A stretch of 9,361 bases of DNA from Ruminococcaceae bacterium UBA1730. Lineage in GTDB: Bacteria > Bacillota > Clostridia > Oscillospirales > Acutalibacteraceae. The DNA lies in the NCBI GenBank assembly GCA_002315935.1, contig DCII01000054.1:1-9361 (forward strand). Reading direction: 5' to 3'. Under the pieces are notes generated by a model that saw only the letters and a list, made by a program, of their open reading frames with translations, did not search any database and was not told the DNA's origin. Shown here piece by piece: positions 1 through 6,335 of the stretch; position 1 is the stretch's first letter, and every line of letters starts with the position of its first letter. The translations under genes and the position numbers were made by a program.

Positions 1-170
1 ATTTTCAACTGTGCCGTGTGTTTCAGAGCTTGATCCACAGTATGTTGTTTTTCTTTATATATGTATATACTGCATAGTGTGGTTTCTTATGAGATTGGAT
101 TTAGATATATCATTCTCATATTTTGTGGCTCTTTGTTTTTGAGGCTGTATTTACGCTGATTTTTCACTTA
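1..170. other. Gene-free AT-rich flank
   Basis: No open reading frame with a credible start and ribosome binding site is visible on either strand, and I see no RNA-gene fold. The stretch is rich in T. The octamer ACGCTGAT occurs near position 153 and again at 174 inside the repeat end that follows, so a degraded copy of that repeat may lie here, but the match is too short to call. Whatever gene lies further left is outside the window. Confidence 0.5.
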
Positions 171-330
171 GGAAACGCTGATTAAATCGGCAAGCAAGAT
201 TTTTGTGTATGTTTTGGTTGTGAAAAAGGCACAAAAACGCAGATATACTTTGTGTATTTCAAGATTTTGTAACGCATTTCACGCCAAAACAGACCAGAAA
301 GATGCGACGACGCATTTATTCAGCGTTTCC
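171..330. repeat. MITE-like 160-bp inverted-repeat element
   Basis: The left end GGAAACGCTGATTAAAT (171-187) matches the reverse complement of the right end (314-330) at 16 of 17 positions. Inside it, GTTTTGG-TT-GTGAAA on the left pairs with the reverse complement of TTTCACGCCAAAAC on the right, and the distance from each outer repeat is identical (23 bases). The centre is a small imperfect hairpin (AGATATAC, TTT, GTGTATTT; 241-259) at the midpoint. The whole unit is therefore one long imperfect palindrome with no coding capacity, as expected of a miniature inverted-repeat transposable element. TA lies just outside the left end (169-170) and at 333-334 on the right, so a TA target duplication is possible but not clean. 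Related ends recur at 5172 and 9340. No transposase is in the window. Confidence 0.75.
302..315 (-). other. Small hairpin abutting the XRE stop codon
   Basis: ATGCG-ACGA-CGCAT is a perfect 5-bp stem with a 4-base loop that starts immediately after the stop codon of the XRE gene on the minus strand. It lies inside the right arm of the MITE-like element. There is no strong U tract after it, so it is at best a weak terminator; the larger fold of the whole repeat may do that job instead. Confidence 0.35.
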
Positions 331-672
331 CCTATTTTTCTCCTCATTCTGCAAAAATGAAGCTCTCTCAATCAATCTTCCCTGATTGAATTCGGAAAGT
401 GCTCTGAAAATACGAAGCAGGCTTTTTTCTTTTTCGGTCATTTCATGTTCACTGAATTTGCGTATATCTTTATCGCTCTTCTTATCCACGAGAAAATCTA
501 CGGTGACTCCGTAAAACTCTGCAATTTCAACCGCAACATCCAATGGCAGCATCCGCTCTCCGGTTTCATATCTTCTGTATTGAGTCAATTGCATATACAG
601 TGCATCGGCAACCTGTTTCTGAGTTAAATCCCTATCTTCTCTCAAATCCCGTATTCTTCTGAAAACAGTCAT
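316..672 (-). CDS. XRE-family HTH transcriptional regulator
   Basis: A 118-residue DNA-binding protein of the Cro/C1 (XRE, HTH_3) type. The helix-turn-helix spans about residues 7-61, with the typical T17-Q18 entering helix 2, recognition helix about 28-36, the Y-E-T-G-E-R signature at 35-40 and the V-T-V-D-F-L ending at 56-61. The remaining C-terminal part (about 75-108) is a predicted helical, charged region, possibly for dimerisation. The ATG start has AAAGGG nine bases upstream; an in-between ATG runs straight into a stop, so this start is firm. The gene diverges from the glycosyltransferase pair, and a perfect inverted repeat over their promoter suggests that it represses them and perhaps itself. 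Its last four residues (GNAE) and stop are encoded by the end of the adjacent repeat element, so the original C-terminus may have been replaced. Family call is strong; the target is inferred. Confidence 0.9.
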   Translation of the reverse strand: MTVFRRIRDLREDRDLTQKQVADALYMQLTQYRRYETGERMLPLDVAVEIAEFYGVTVDFLVDKKSDKDIRKFSEHEMTEKEKSLLRIFRALSEFNQGRLIERASFLQNEEKNRGNAE

Positions 673-732
673 ACAATCATACCCTTTGCAACATTCATGT
701 AATATTATTGTAATAAAAAGATAGAATTAATA

Positions 733-761
733 TTGACAATCTCCATATTTGGTGCTATTAT
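733..761 (+). promoter_or_regulatory. Sigma-A-type promoter of the gtr-like pair
   Basis: TTGACA (733-738), a 17-base spacer and TATTAT (756-761) give a near-consensus vegetative promoter pointing into the glycosyltransferase genes. Transcription would start near 768, leaving a leader of about 50 bases. The -35 sits in ATTGACAAT, which reads ATTGTCAAT on the other strand, so a promoter for the divergent XRE gene could overlap it, although no convincing minus-strand -10 was found. Confidence 0.8.
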
Positions 762-785
762 TTGCAAAAAAAGCACCAAATGGTG
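747..785. promoter_or_regulatory. Probable XRE operator over the gtr promoter
   Basis: ATTTGGTGC (747-755) and GCACCAAAT (773-781) form a perfect 9-bp inverted repeat separated by 17 bases. The -10 box (756-761) lies inside the spacer, so a bound dimer or dimer pair would block RNA polymerase. The right arm overlaps a second palindrome, CACCA-AA-TGGTG (774-785), giving a third GGTG half-site. The GGTG cores are about 23-26 bases apart, roughly two helical turns. Position and symmetry fit a repressor site for the XRE protein encoded 75 bases away; binding itself is inferred. Confidence 0.7.
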
Positions 786-819
786 TTATTCGTTAGACTT
801 TTTGGAGGGTTAAACTCAT

Positions 820-2523
820 ATGGTGAAAAAGTGTCTGGATTTTGTTAAAAAACATCCACTTGAATCTGTGATTGCATTTTTGGTTATCGTTCTTGCTTAT
901 GGTTTTTATGCTACGAAATATACCATCAACATCGATCAGCTTAAACTTGATTTGTTTGATGGCAATGGCTTGATTACCGCAGGAAGATGGTCAGTACCGT
1001 TAATTCACTTTTTTACTAATTGGATGGAATTTTCTCCTTTCTGGCATACATCCGTTATGATGTGCTTATTCTGGATTTCCGGCTTGTGCTGGATTACACT
1101 TTTCAACACTGCTTCAAAAAACAACATAAAAAGCAGCTCATTAATTGCATTCTGGATTATTTATCCCGTATTTCCGTTTGTTACAATACAGATAACCTAT
1201 CCTATGCTCAATATTGCTTTGGCATATGTTCTCGTTCCGTTTATTATCTGCTTATTATATCCTGTGTTGTTTGAAAACAAATTTATTCTGAAGAATGCTA
1301 TCATATCAGCAGTTCTTATGGTAATATGCGTTGATATGTATGAATCTTTCGCCGCTGTTTATCTTGTCGGAATGTTTGGCGTTCTGATAATCAGATATTT
1401 CTACGTTGATACAGATAATGCAAAACAGTCAAAACATTTTTTATATGTAATTAAGACTCTTTTTAAGAATGCTGTTTTCATTTTACTGTCGATTTTAATT
1501 GATTTCGCCATTTCCAAAATAGCATGTTACATTGCAAGCGGCTCTTTTCATTTCTACTACAGTGCAAACACAACATTTTACTGGCTTAAATACGGTTCAA
1601 TAAGAGATGCTGTCGTTTATGTTTTCAGAGAATTAATTGCAAAGTATTTGATATACGGTGCAGCCAATATTTCTATTTTTATATTCGATTGTATGGTTCT
1701 TATTTCCGTCATTTATGCTGTTATAAAATCAATAAAGAAACGCTCATTTGTACCAATAGTGCTTTTTGCGGGATTGTGCCTTTCCAGTATTTCGTTATTC
1801 TTTGTCCTGGGTAGTTTGATTGGTGACAGAATGGAGCAGGCAATGCCGTTATTTGTTGCCTTCGTATGGATGATCGTATGGGAGACTTTAAACAGGCGTA
1901 AAGTGACTTGCGGAATTTTAACGGCTTGTACCATAATGCTTGTGCTTTCAGAAACTCAAACGACAAACAAATATGCCGTCAGAAACTACGAAATATTTGA
2001 GTACGAATATAGTTGGATGCGTAGTATCGGAACGGAATTGGAGAAATATGATACAAGCAAAAAACCCGTTGCCTTTGTTGTAGATGATAACAGCGACAAT
2101 ATAATAATCTTGCCGGAAGAATTGAGAATACCTGAAAAATCGACAAATCTTTTATATTCAGGATACAGAAAACTTATGTGCAGATTCTGGGATTCGCTTT
2201 TACCTGATAGCTATTTTGAATGCTTTGAATGGATTTTGTGGAAAGCGGATTTCGATATTTCAAATACCGATTCTTTAATTCAGGCACTCAGTTTGCAATT
2301 ATCTCCGAGAACTTCAAATATGAATTTACTGCTGTTTAATAAGGACCGAATTCATGATGGTTACTATACAATGAAACGAATGGGATATAATTACCAATAT
2401 CCGTCAAGCGAACAATATGAATTGGCAGAAACATATTTACAGCCAAATGACACATCATGCAAATTCAAGATAACCGAAACAGATGAAATCATCGTTGTTC
2501 AATTGATGTCATGTGAGAAATGA
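820..2523 (+). CDS. GtrII-type membrane glucosyltransferase
   Basis: A 567-residue polytopic membrane protein resembling the Glucos_trans_II (GtrII) family, which takes a sugar from a polyprenyl-phosphate carrier on the outer face of the membrane and adds it to a surface polysaccharide. About eleven hydrophobic segments are visible (roughly 15-30, 76-96, 106-125, 128-150, 158-175, 176-195, 213-237, 283-302, 310-330, 340-355, 361-376). The first external loop holds an acidic stretch (D39, D44, D47) and G-R-W at 55-57, as in the family. D336-R337 precedes a late membrane segment. The last ~190 residues form a soluble, presumably extracytoplasmic domain. GGAGGG ten bases upstream supports the ATG. 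It is followed 15 bases later by a GtrB-like gene, so both are probably one transcript. It is markedly AT-rich compared with other genes here. The acceptor polymer and the sugar are unknown; glucose is only the family precedent. Confidence 0.75.
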   Translation: MVKKCLDFVKKHPLESVIAFLVIVLAYGFYATKYTINIDQLKLDLFDGNGLITAGRWSVPLIHFFTNWMEFSPFWHTSVMMCLFWISGLCWITLFNTASKNNIKSSSLIAFWIIYPVFPFVTIQITYPMLNIALAYVLVPFIICLLYPVLFENKFILKNAIISAVLMVICVDMYESFAAVYLVGMFGVLIIRYFYVDTDNAKQSKHFLYVIKTLFKNAVFILLSILIDFAISKIACYIASGSFHFYYSANTTFYWLKYGSIRDAVVYVFRELIAKYLIYGAANISIFIFDCMVLISVIYAVIKSIKKRSFVPIVLFAGLCLSSISLFFVLGSLIGDRMEQAMPLFVAFVWMIVWETLNRRKVTCGILTACTIMLVLSETQTTNKYAVRNYEIFEYEYSWMRSIGTELEKYDTSKKPVAFVVDDNSDNIIILPEELRIPEKSTNLLYSGYRKLMCRFWDSLLPDSYFECFEWILWKADFDISNTDSLIQALSLQLSPRTSNMNLLLFNKDRIHDGYYTMKRMGYNYQYPSSEQYELAETYLQPNDTSCKFKITETDEIIVVQLMSCEK

Positions 2524-2538
2524 AAGGATAAGGATATT

Positions 2539-3474
2539 GTGGATCGAAAACTTCTTTCTATAATCATTTCAGTATACAACGAAGAAAAGGCTTTAGAGGG
2601 CTTTTTCAATGCGTTTAATTCAATTTCGCCTTCCTTCAGTTGGGATTACGAGCTTTTATTCGTGAATGACGGAAGTTCTGACGAAAGTCTTGCCTTGCTG
2701 AGAAAATATGCTGATTCAAATCCGAAGGCAAAGGTTATCAGCTTTTCGAGAAATTTCGGTCACGAAGCCGCTATGATTGCAGGAATTGATAATGCAAACG
2801 GAGACGGACTTATATGCATGGATGCGGATTTACAGCATCCGTTGGAATGTATTACTGAAATAATCAAAAAATTTGAAGACGGCTTCGATGTAATCAGCAT
2901 GGTCAGAAAACAGAATAAATCAGCTGGTTTTATGAAAAATATTACTTCGACAGCATTCTACAAGGTAATTAATATGCTTTCCAACCAGGCAAAGTTTGAA
3001 GAGAATGCTTCGGATTTTTTCGGAATCAGCCGAACCGTTGCAGATGTGTTAAAAAACAATTATCGTGAAAGCGTTCGCTTCCTGAGAGGTTATGTTCAGA
3101 GCGTTGGATTTAAAAAGACTACTCTGGAATATATTGCCGCTGACAGATTTGCGGGAAACAGCCATTACAGCATAAGAAAATTAATAAAATTTTCAATTAA
3201 TACAATTGTCTGCTTCTCCGATTTTCCGCTGAAAACGGGAATTTATGCAGGGGTTGTTTCTGCCGCAATCGGTATTCTTGTTCTGATATATTCTCTGTTT
3301 ACCCATAAAGGTGCTCCTGACGGTTACACAACATTAATAACATTCAACAGCTTCATGTTTGCCATTCTGTTTGCCGTTATCGGAATAATAGGTCAATATA
3401 TTTCCGTTCTGTTTTCCGAAATCAAATCAAGACCGATTTATCTTATTCAGGAAAAAATAAATTTTGATAACTGA
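2539..3474 (+). CDS. GtrB-like polyprenyl-phosphate glycosyltransferase
   Basis: A 311-residue family 2 glycosyltransferase of the GtrB/CsbB/DPM1 type, which transfers a sugar from a nucleotide donor to undecaprenyl phosphate on the cytoplasmic face. The GT-A domain shows S-V-Y-N-E-E (11-16), N-D-G-S-S-D (43-48) and the metal-binding D-A-D (95-97) followed by L-Q-H-P. Residues 203-230 carry the D-R-F-A-G-N-S-H-Y and F-P-L patterns that precede the membrane part in this family. Two membrane segments follow (about 232-254 and 270-292), then the conserved R-P-I-Y near 298-301. Length is normal. The start is GTG, chosen because AAGGAT lies just upstream and no ATG is available until well inside the conserved domain. 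It should supply the lipid-linked sugar to the upstream GtrII-like enzyme. No GtrA/GtcA flippase gene accompanies it, which is unusual for these systems. Confidence 0.88.
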   Translation: MDRKLLSIIISVYNEEKALEGFFNAFNSISPSFSWDYELLFVNDGSSDESLALLRKYADSNPKAKVISFSRNFGHEAAMIAGIDNANGDGLICMDADLQHPLECITEIIKKFEDGFDVISMVRKQNKSAGFMKNITSTAFYKVINMLSNQAKFEENASDFFGISRTVADVLKNNYRESVRFLRGYVQSVGFKKTTLEYIAADRFAGNSHYSIRKLIKFSINTIVCFSDFPLKTGIYAGVVSAAIGILVLIYSLFTHKGAPDGYTTLITFNSFMFAILFAVIGIIGQYISVLFSEIKSRPIYLIQEKINFDN

Positions 3475-3482
3475 TGATTTTT

Positions 3483-3518
3483 AAAGACTGATTGGACTTT
3501 TCCGGTCAGTCTTTTTTT
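3483..3518 (+). terminator. Rho-independent terminator of the gtr pair
   Basis: AAAGACTGA (3483-3491) pairs perfectly with TCAGTCTTT (3506-3514); two G-U pairs and three further base pairs extend the stem to a four-base loop (3497-3500). Seven T residues (3512-3518) follow the stem. It begins nine bases after the GtrB-like stop codon. Confidence 0.9.
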
Positions 3519-3532
3519 ACACAAAAGAAATC

Positions 3533-3565
3533 GCAGAAGCACCGACGGAAAATCGGTGCTTCTGC
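3533..3565. terminator. Strong 13-bp hairpin, likely terminator for the MFS gene
   Basis: GCAGAAGCACCGA (3533-3545) and TCGGTGCTTCTGC (3553-3565) form a perfect 13-bp stem with a seven-base loop. On the minus strand the stem is followed by GATTTCTTTT, a modest U tract, so it probably ends transcription from the leftward MFS gene, whose stop is 55 bases away. On the plus strand only TTT follows. Confidence 0.65.
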
Positions 3566-3585
3566 TTTAGAAGGATGTATCAGTA

Positions 3586-3610
3586 TCGGATACACAAGCA
3601 CTGTATCCGA
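3586..3610. other. 8-bp stem-loop after the MFS gene
   Basis: TCGGATAC (3586-3593) is complementary to GTATCCGA (3603-3610), with a nine-base loop. It lies ten bases beyond the MFS stop codon on the minus strand and has no U tract in either direction. It may stabilise the mRNA 3' end; nothing more can be said. Confidence 0.4.
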
Positions 3611-3619
3611 ACCCTTGGC

Positions 3620-5146
3620 TTAGTCTTCGTTCTCTTCCTTGATTTTTTTAATTATCTCATCGGGAATTGCTTCACCGTGCTTAACAGCAAAAATGCAGAG
3701 CATTGAAAGAGCGAATGCAATCGGGCAATAATAGAAGAGCGACATATATGTTCCGGTGAACATACGGACAATTCCGTAAATGATGGGAGTTGCAATCTGA
3801 GCGGAGAAGGTGGCTGTGTAGTAATAGCCCGTGTATGTGCCGACCTTATCCATTCCGCCGATTTCAAGAACAAGAGGAAGGGTGTTGACGGTGATAAACA
3901 TATTTGCCGCACCGCCGACAATAAGTGCAACCCAGATAAGTGCACCGGTAAGAGCGGTGATATTATTAATCTGTGCAACAAGGTATGCACCGAAAGAAAC
4001 GATGAAGGTTACAAGACCGAGCAAAATTGTTTTCTTTCTGCCGAGCTTCTTTCCAAGCCAACCTGCGGGAATTGCCGCAACTGCCGATGCCGCGGCGAAG
4101 GCGGTAGTCATAACCGTTGCCTGAGCAGTTGTTTTATTGAGAATTTCCTCTGCAAAGAGTGCAAAAAAGGTGCTGACTGCATTGGTTCCGCAGAAGAGGA
4201 AGAAAAGACCGAGAAGCATGAAGATAAGACTCTTTTTTTCTCCGCCGGAAAGCTTCTCCGCTTTTCTTGCGGCTTTTTCAGCCTTTGCCGCTTCTTTTTC
4301 TGCTTTTCTTATTGCATTTTCATCTGCCGCTTTATTGATTTCCGCTTTAATCTGAATTCGGCTGTCGGGTTCCTTCACGAAGAAAAGAACAACAAGCATT
4401 CCGATAATCATTATGACTGCACCGAGAAGGAATACATACGGGAATGTATTAAGCTCGTTGAAATTTTCTGACTTTGAATCAAGACCCGTCACTGCACAAT
4501 AGACTGCAGTTACAATAGTACCGGCAACAAGACCTAATGCACCGCCCGTGCCGCCCATAAGATTGATAATGGCATTGCCCTCAGAACGAAGCTCATTGGG
4601 AGTAAGGTCAGGCATAAGAGCAACAACAGGTGCTCTCCAGAGAGACATTACGAAAACAAATAAAATAATGAATATCATTGTGAGAGGAAGCGATGAGGTG
4701 TTGAGGGCAATTATCGGAATAAACGCAAAAAGAATTGCGGAAATCGGTGCTCCGTAGATAACATAAGGACGGCGTTTGCCGAAGCGAGAATGAGTATTAT
4801 CGGAAAGCTTACCGAAGGTCGGCTGAAAAATGACTCCGAAAACATTATCGAAGGTCATTATGATACCGATAAAGAGAGGAACGAGCGTAATGCCTCCGCC
4901 AACAACATTGACATCATTTCCGTTTGCCGCCGCAAATTCCGCAAGCTTCGGGAAAGCATCATTCAGCTTTGCACTCCATCTGCTGATTGTTTCACTGCTG
5001 TTGAGAAGCCAGTTCAGGAGCTTCGTTATATAAGGGTCATAAATCGCCCATGCAATTGATGATGCAAGAAAGCCAAAGCCGGTAAGAATTGTGTGCGGAT
5101 AATGAAGAGCACCGTTTTCTTTGGCACAAAAATATTTTTTCTCCAT
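3620..5146 (-). CDS. MFS sugar/cation symporter-like transporter (SLC45/GPH type)
   Basis: A 508-residue major facilitator protein. The loop between helices 2 and 3 has G-K-L-S-D at 112-116 and R-F-G-K-R-R-P at 121-127, the form of the MFS signature seen in sucrose/SLC45-like and glycoside-pentoside-hexuronide symporters. Hydrophobic segments lie at about 20-36, 84-108, 129-148, 154-175, 195-219, 236-257, then 306-330, 342-363, 373-391, 397-420, 445-462 and 468-488, giving the usual 6+6 plan. Two extra pieces stand out: an outer loop at about 48-82 after the first helix, and a long cytoplasmic linker (about 258-305) rich in Ala, Glu and Lys with repeated K-A-E-K units, likely a coiled coil or single long helix. 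AAGGAGA six bases before the ATG fixes the start. It is a single-gene unit with no sugar-metabolism neighbours, so the substrate cannot be named; a sugar carried with H+ or Na+ is the family expectation. Confidence 0.85.
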   Translation of the reverse strand: MEKKYFCAKENGALHYPHTILTGFGFLASSIAWAIYDPYITKLLNWLLNSSETISRWSAKLNDAFPKLAEFAAANGNDVNVVGGGITLVPLFIGIIMTFDNVFGVIFQPTFGKLSDNTHSRFGKRRPYVIYGAPISAILFAFIPIIALNTSSLPLTMIFIILFVFVMSLWRAPVVALMPDLTPNELRSEGNAIINLMGGTGGALGLVAGTIVTAVYCAVTGLDSKSENFNELNTFPYVFLLGAVIMIIGMLVVLFFVKEPDSRIQIKAEINKAADENAIRKAEKEAAKAEKAARKAEKLSGGEKKSLIFMLLGLFFLFCGTNAVSTFFALFAEEILNKTTAQATVMTTAFAAASAVAAIPAGWLGKKLGRKKTILLGLVTFIVSFGAYLVAQINNITALTGALIWVALIVGGAANMFITVNTLPLVLEIGGMDKVGTYTGYYYTATFSAQIATPIIYGIVRMFTGTYMSLFYYCPIAFALSMLCIFAVKHGEAIPDEIIKKIKEENED

Positions 5147-5171
5147 GTTCGTTCTCCTTCATCGGATATGC

Positions 5172-5222
5172 TTAAGGAATTGCCGACTAAATCGGCAAGC
5201 AAGATTTTCAGCGGTTTCTTAA
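5172..5222. repeat. Short copy of the MITE-like repeat in the MFS leader
   Basis: The left end runs TTAAGGAATTGCCGA (5172-5186) and continues with the same bases as the 160-bp element through AAGCAAGATTTT (positions 187-204 there). The right end, read in reverse complement, is TTAAGAAACCGCTGA, matching the left at 11 of 15 positions, so this is a 51-bp internally deleted relative with its own terminal inverted repeats. Inside it TTGCCGA (5180-5186) and TCGGCAA (5192-5198) form a perfect 7-bp stem with a five-base loop. It sits between the MFS -10 box and start codon and so would be transcribed. Confidence 0.7.
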
Positions 5223-5223
5223 T

Positions 5224-5252
5224 ATTATATCATCATCCGACAGTTTTTTAAA
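5224..5252 (-). promoter_or_regulatory. Promoter of the MFS gene
   Basis: On the minus strand TTTAAA (5252-5247), a 17-base spacer and a perfect TATAAT (5229-5224) preceded by TGA form an extended -10 promoter. Transcription would start near 5217, inside the short repeat, giving a leader of about 70 bases. Confidence 0.7.
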
Positions 5253-5341
5253 TAGAGCAATATTACCTAAAAAACCATTTGTTTTTTGTCAGTGTTGCCG
5301 AATATCCTTTATATTTATTAATACAATTATATATACGGCAA

Positions 5342-5370
5342 TTGACAACTGCAACTGCATATGATATATT
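5342..5370 (+). promoter_or_regulatory. Promoter of the PrsW-like gene
   Basis: A perfect TTGACA (5342-5347), 17-base spacer and TATATT (5365-5370) with an upstream TG form a strong sigma-A promoter with extended -10. The in-frame ATG at 5361 lies within this promoter, so it cannot be the translation start of a transcript made here. Confidence 0.8.
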
Positions 5371-5399
5371 TCAATCAAAAATATTCACAGAGGCACATT

Positions 5400-6305
5400 A
5401 TGAAATCATTAATTCTTTTTCTGATGGCAGTTATCCCTGCCGTTGCACTATGTATTTATATTTACAGGAAAGACAGAACCGAAAAAGAACCTGTTTCGCT
5501 TCTTCTGAAATTATTTCTTCTCGGAGCAATGATTACCGTTCCGACTTCCATAATCGAAGGAATAACACAGCCTGTAATAAGCAGAATTTTTTCGGTTTAC
5601 GGAGAAGTCAGCTCCCTTCCGTTTTCTTTATATATTTTCTATCAATTTATATATAACACCTTCGGAATTGCTCTCGTTGAAGAGGGTATGAAATGGTTTG
5701 TTGTTACTAAAACCACCAAACGGAACGGCAATTTCAACAGCCTTTTTGACGGAGTTATTTATTCGGTTTTTGTTTCTCTCGGATTTGCCGCACTTGAAAA
5801 TATTATGTATGTTTTCAACTCCGACAGCTTCGCAGACGGCTTTTCCGTTGCAATTGCGAGATTTTTCACTTCCGTGCCCGGTCATATGTTTTTCTCAGTT
5901 GCAATGGGCTACTGCTATTCAATGTGGCATATTTATGAGCTTGCAAGGCAGTGCGAGGCGGCATATGTTTCAAACGGAATAGTCCGGCTGAAGGGGTTGC
6001 CCTTTGACGGAGAAAAATGGCTTCGCCGAAGCATCGTTTATCCGACTGTTATTCACGGAATCTGGGATTTTCTCTGCTCTGAAAGACTTCCGTCATTCTG
6101 GCTCTATATTTTTATCGTCCTTCTCTATGTTGTCGGCTTTTACAGAATATCGAGGCTTTCGAAGGCAGATAATTACGACAGAAGCATCGCTCTCGGTCTG
6201 ACAGTTAAAAAATATCCCGAAATCAGAGAATTCTTTGCGGCAAGAGCCGCTCAGCAGACCGTCACACCCCGTTCGGTTATCACGGGCGAATATTTCGAAA
6301 AATGA
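5400..6305 (+). CDS. PrsW-family intramembrane glutamic protease
   Basis: A 301-residue membrane protein with the hallmarks of the PrsW family, which in Bacillus subtilis cuts the anti-sigma factor RsiW. The motifs are E-E-G-M-K (94-98), the A-L-E-N of the next helix (E133), H162 in P-G-H-M-F-F, and H219 with D223 in H-G-I-W-D; these are the expected active-site and metal-site positions of the wider CPBP/PrsW superfamily. Membrane segments are visible at about 2-21, 33-52, 75-95, 117-138, 158-176, 210-226 and 232-249, followed by a charged cytoplasmic tail. The start at 5400 is preferred over an upstream ATG at 5361: AGAGG lies six bases upstream and the promoter covers the other ATG. No sigma or anti-sigma factor gene is near, so the substrate is unknown. 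Monocistronic, ending at a good terminator. Confidence 0.88.
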   Translation: MKSLILFLMAVIPAVALCIYIYRKDRTEKEPVSLLLKLFLLGAMITVPTSIIEGITQPVISRIFSVYGEVSSLPFSLYIFYQFIYNTFGIALVEEGMKWFVVTKTTKRNGNFNSLFDGVIYSVFVSLGFAALENIMYVFNSDSFADGFSVAIARFFTSVPGHMFFSVAMGYCYSMWHIYELARQCEAAYVSNGIVRLKGLPFDGEKWLRRSIVYPTVIHGIWDFLCSERLPSFWLYIFIVLLYVVGFYRISRLSKADNYDRSIALGLTVKKYPEIREFFAARAAQQTVTPRSVITGEYFEK

Positions 6306-6306
6306 A

Positions 6307-6330
6307 AAAGCGGTTCAGACGAACCGCTTT
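6307..6330. terminator. Bidirectional terminator between convergent genes
   Basis: AAAGCGGTTC (6307-6316), the loop AGAC, and GAACCGCTTT (6321-6330) form a perfect 10-bp stem. It begins right after the PrsW-like stop codon and five bases beyond the PHP gene stop on the other strand. T-rich flanks exist on the minus strand (TTTTTC), and on the plus strand the stem itself ends in TTT, so it can serve both genes. Confidence 0.85.
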
Positions 6331-6335
6331 AAAAA

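Noticed and set aside
445..627. Small plus-strand frame opposite the XRE gene
   Set aside because: It is a shadow of the XRE coding sequence with no ribosome binding site or recognisable feature.
820..3474. Phase-variable control of the gtr-like genes through a slippage tract or methylation sites, as known for some enteric gtr operons
   Set aside because: No long homopolymer or short tandem repeat lies in the promoter or early coding region, and there is no cluster of GATC sites; only a 7-A run at 766-772 is present.
4137..4355. Plus-strand open frame rich in Ala, Phe and Ser opposite the MFS gene
   Set aside because: It is the antisense of the Ala/Glu/Lys-rich linker, whose biased codons avoid stops on the other strand; no start signals.
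5361..5399. Longer N-terminus for the PrsW-like protein from an ATG at 5361
   Set aside because: The ATG overlaps the spacer and -10 box of a strong promoter and lacks a ribosome binding site; the ATG at 5400 has AGAGG at good spacing and begins the hydrophobic segment.
5279..5656. Plus-strand open frame of 125 codons overlapping the start of the PrsW-like gene
   Set aside because: It is in a different frame from the PrsW gene, has no ribosome binding site and shows no recognisable domain, and it starts upstream of the promoter.
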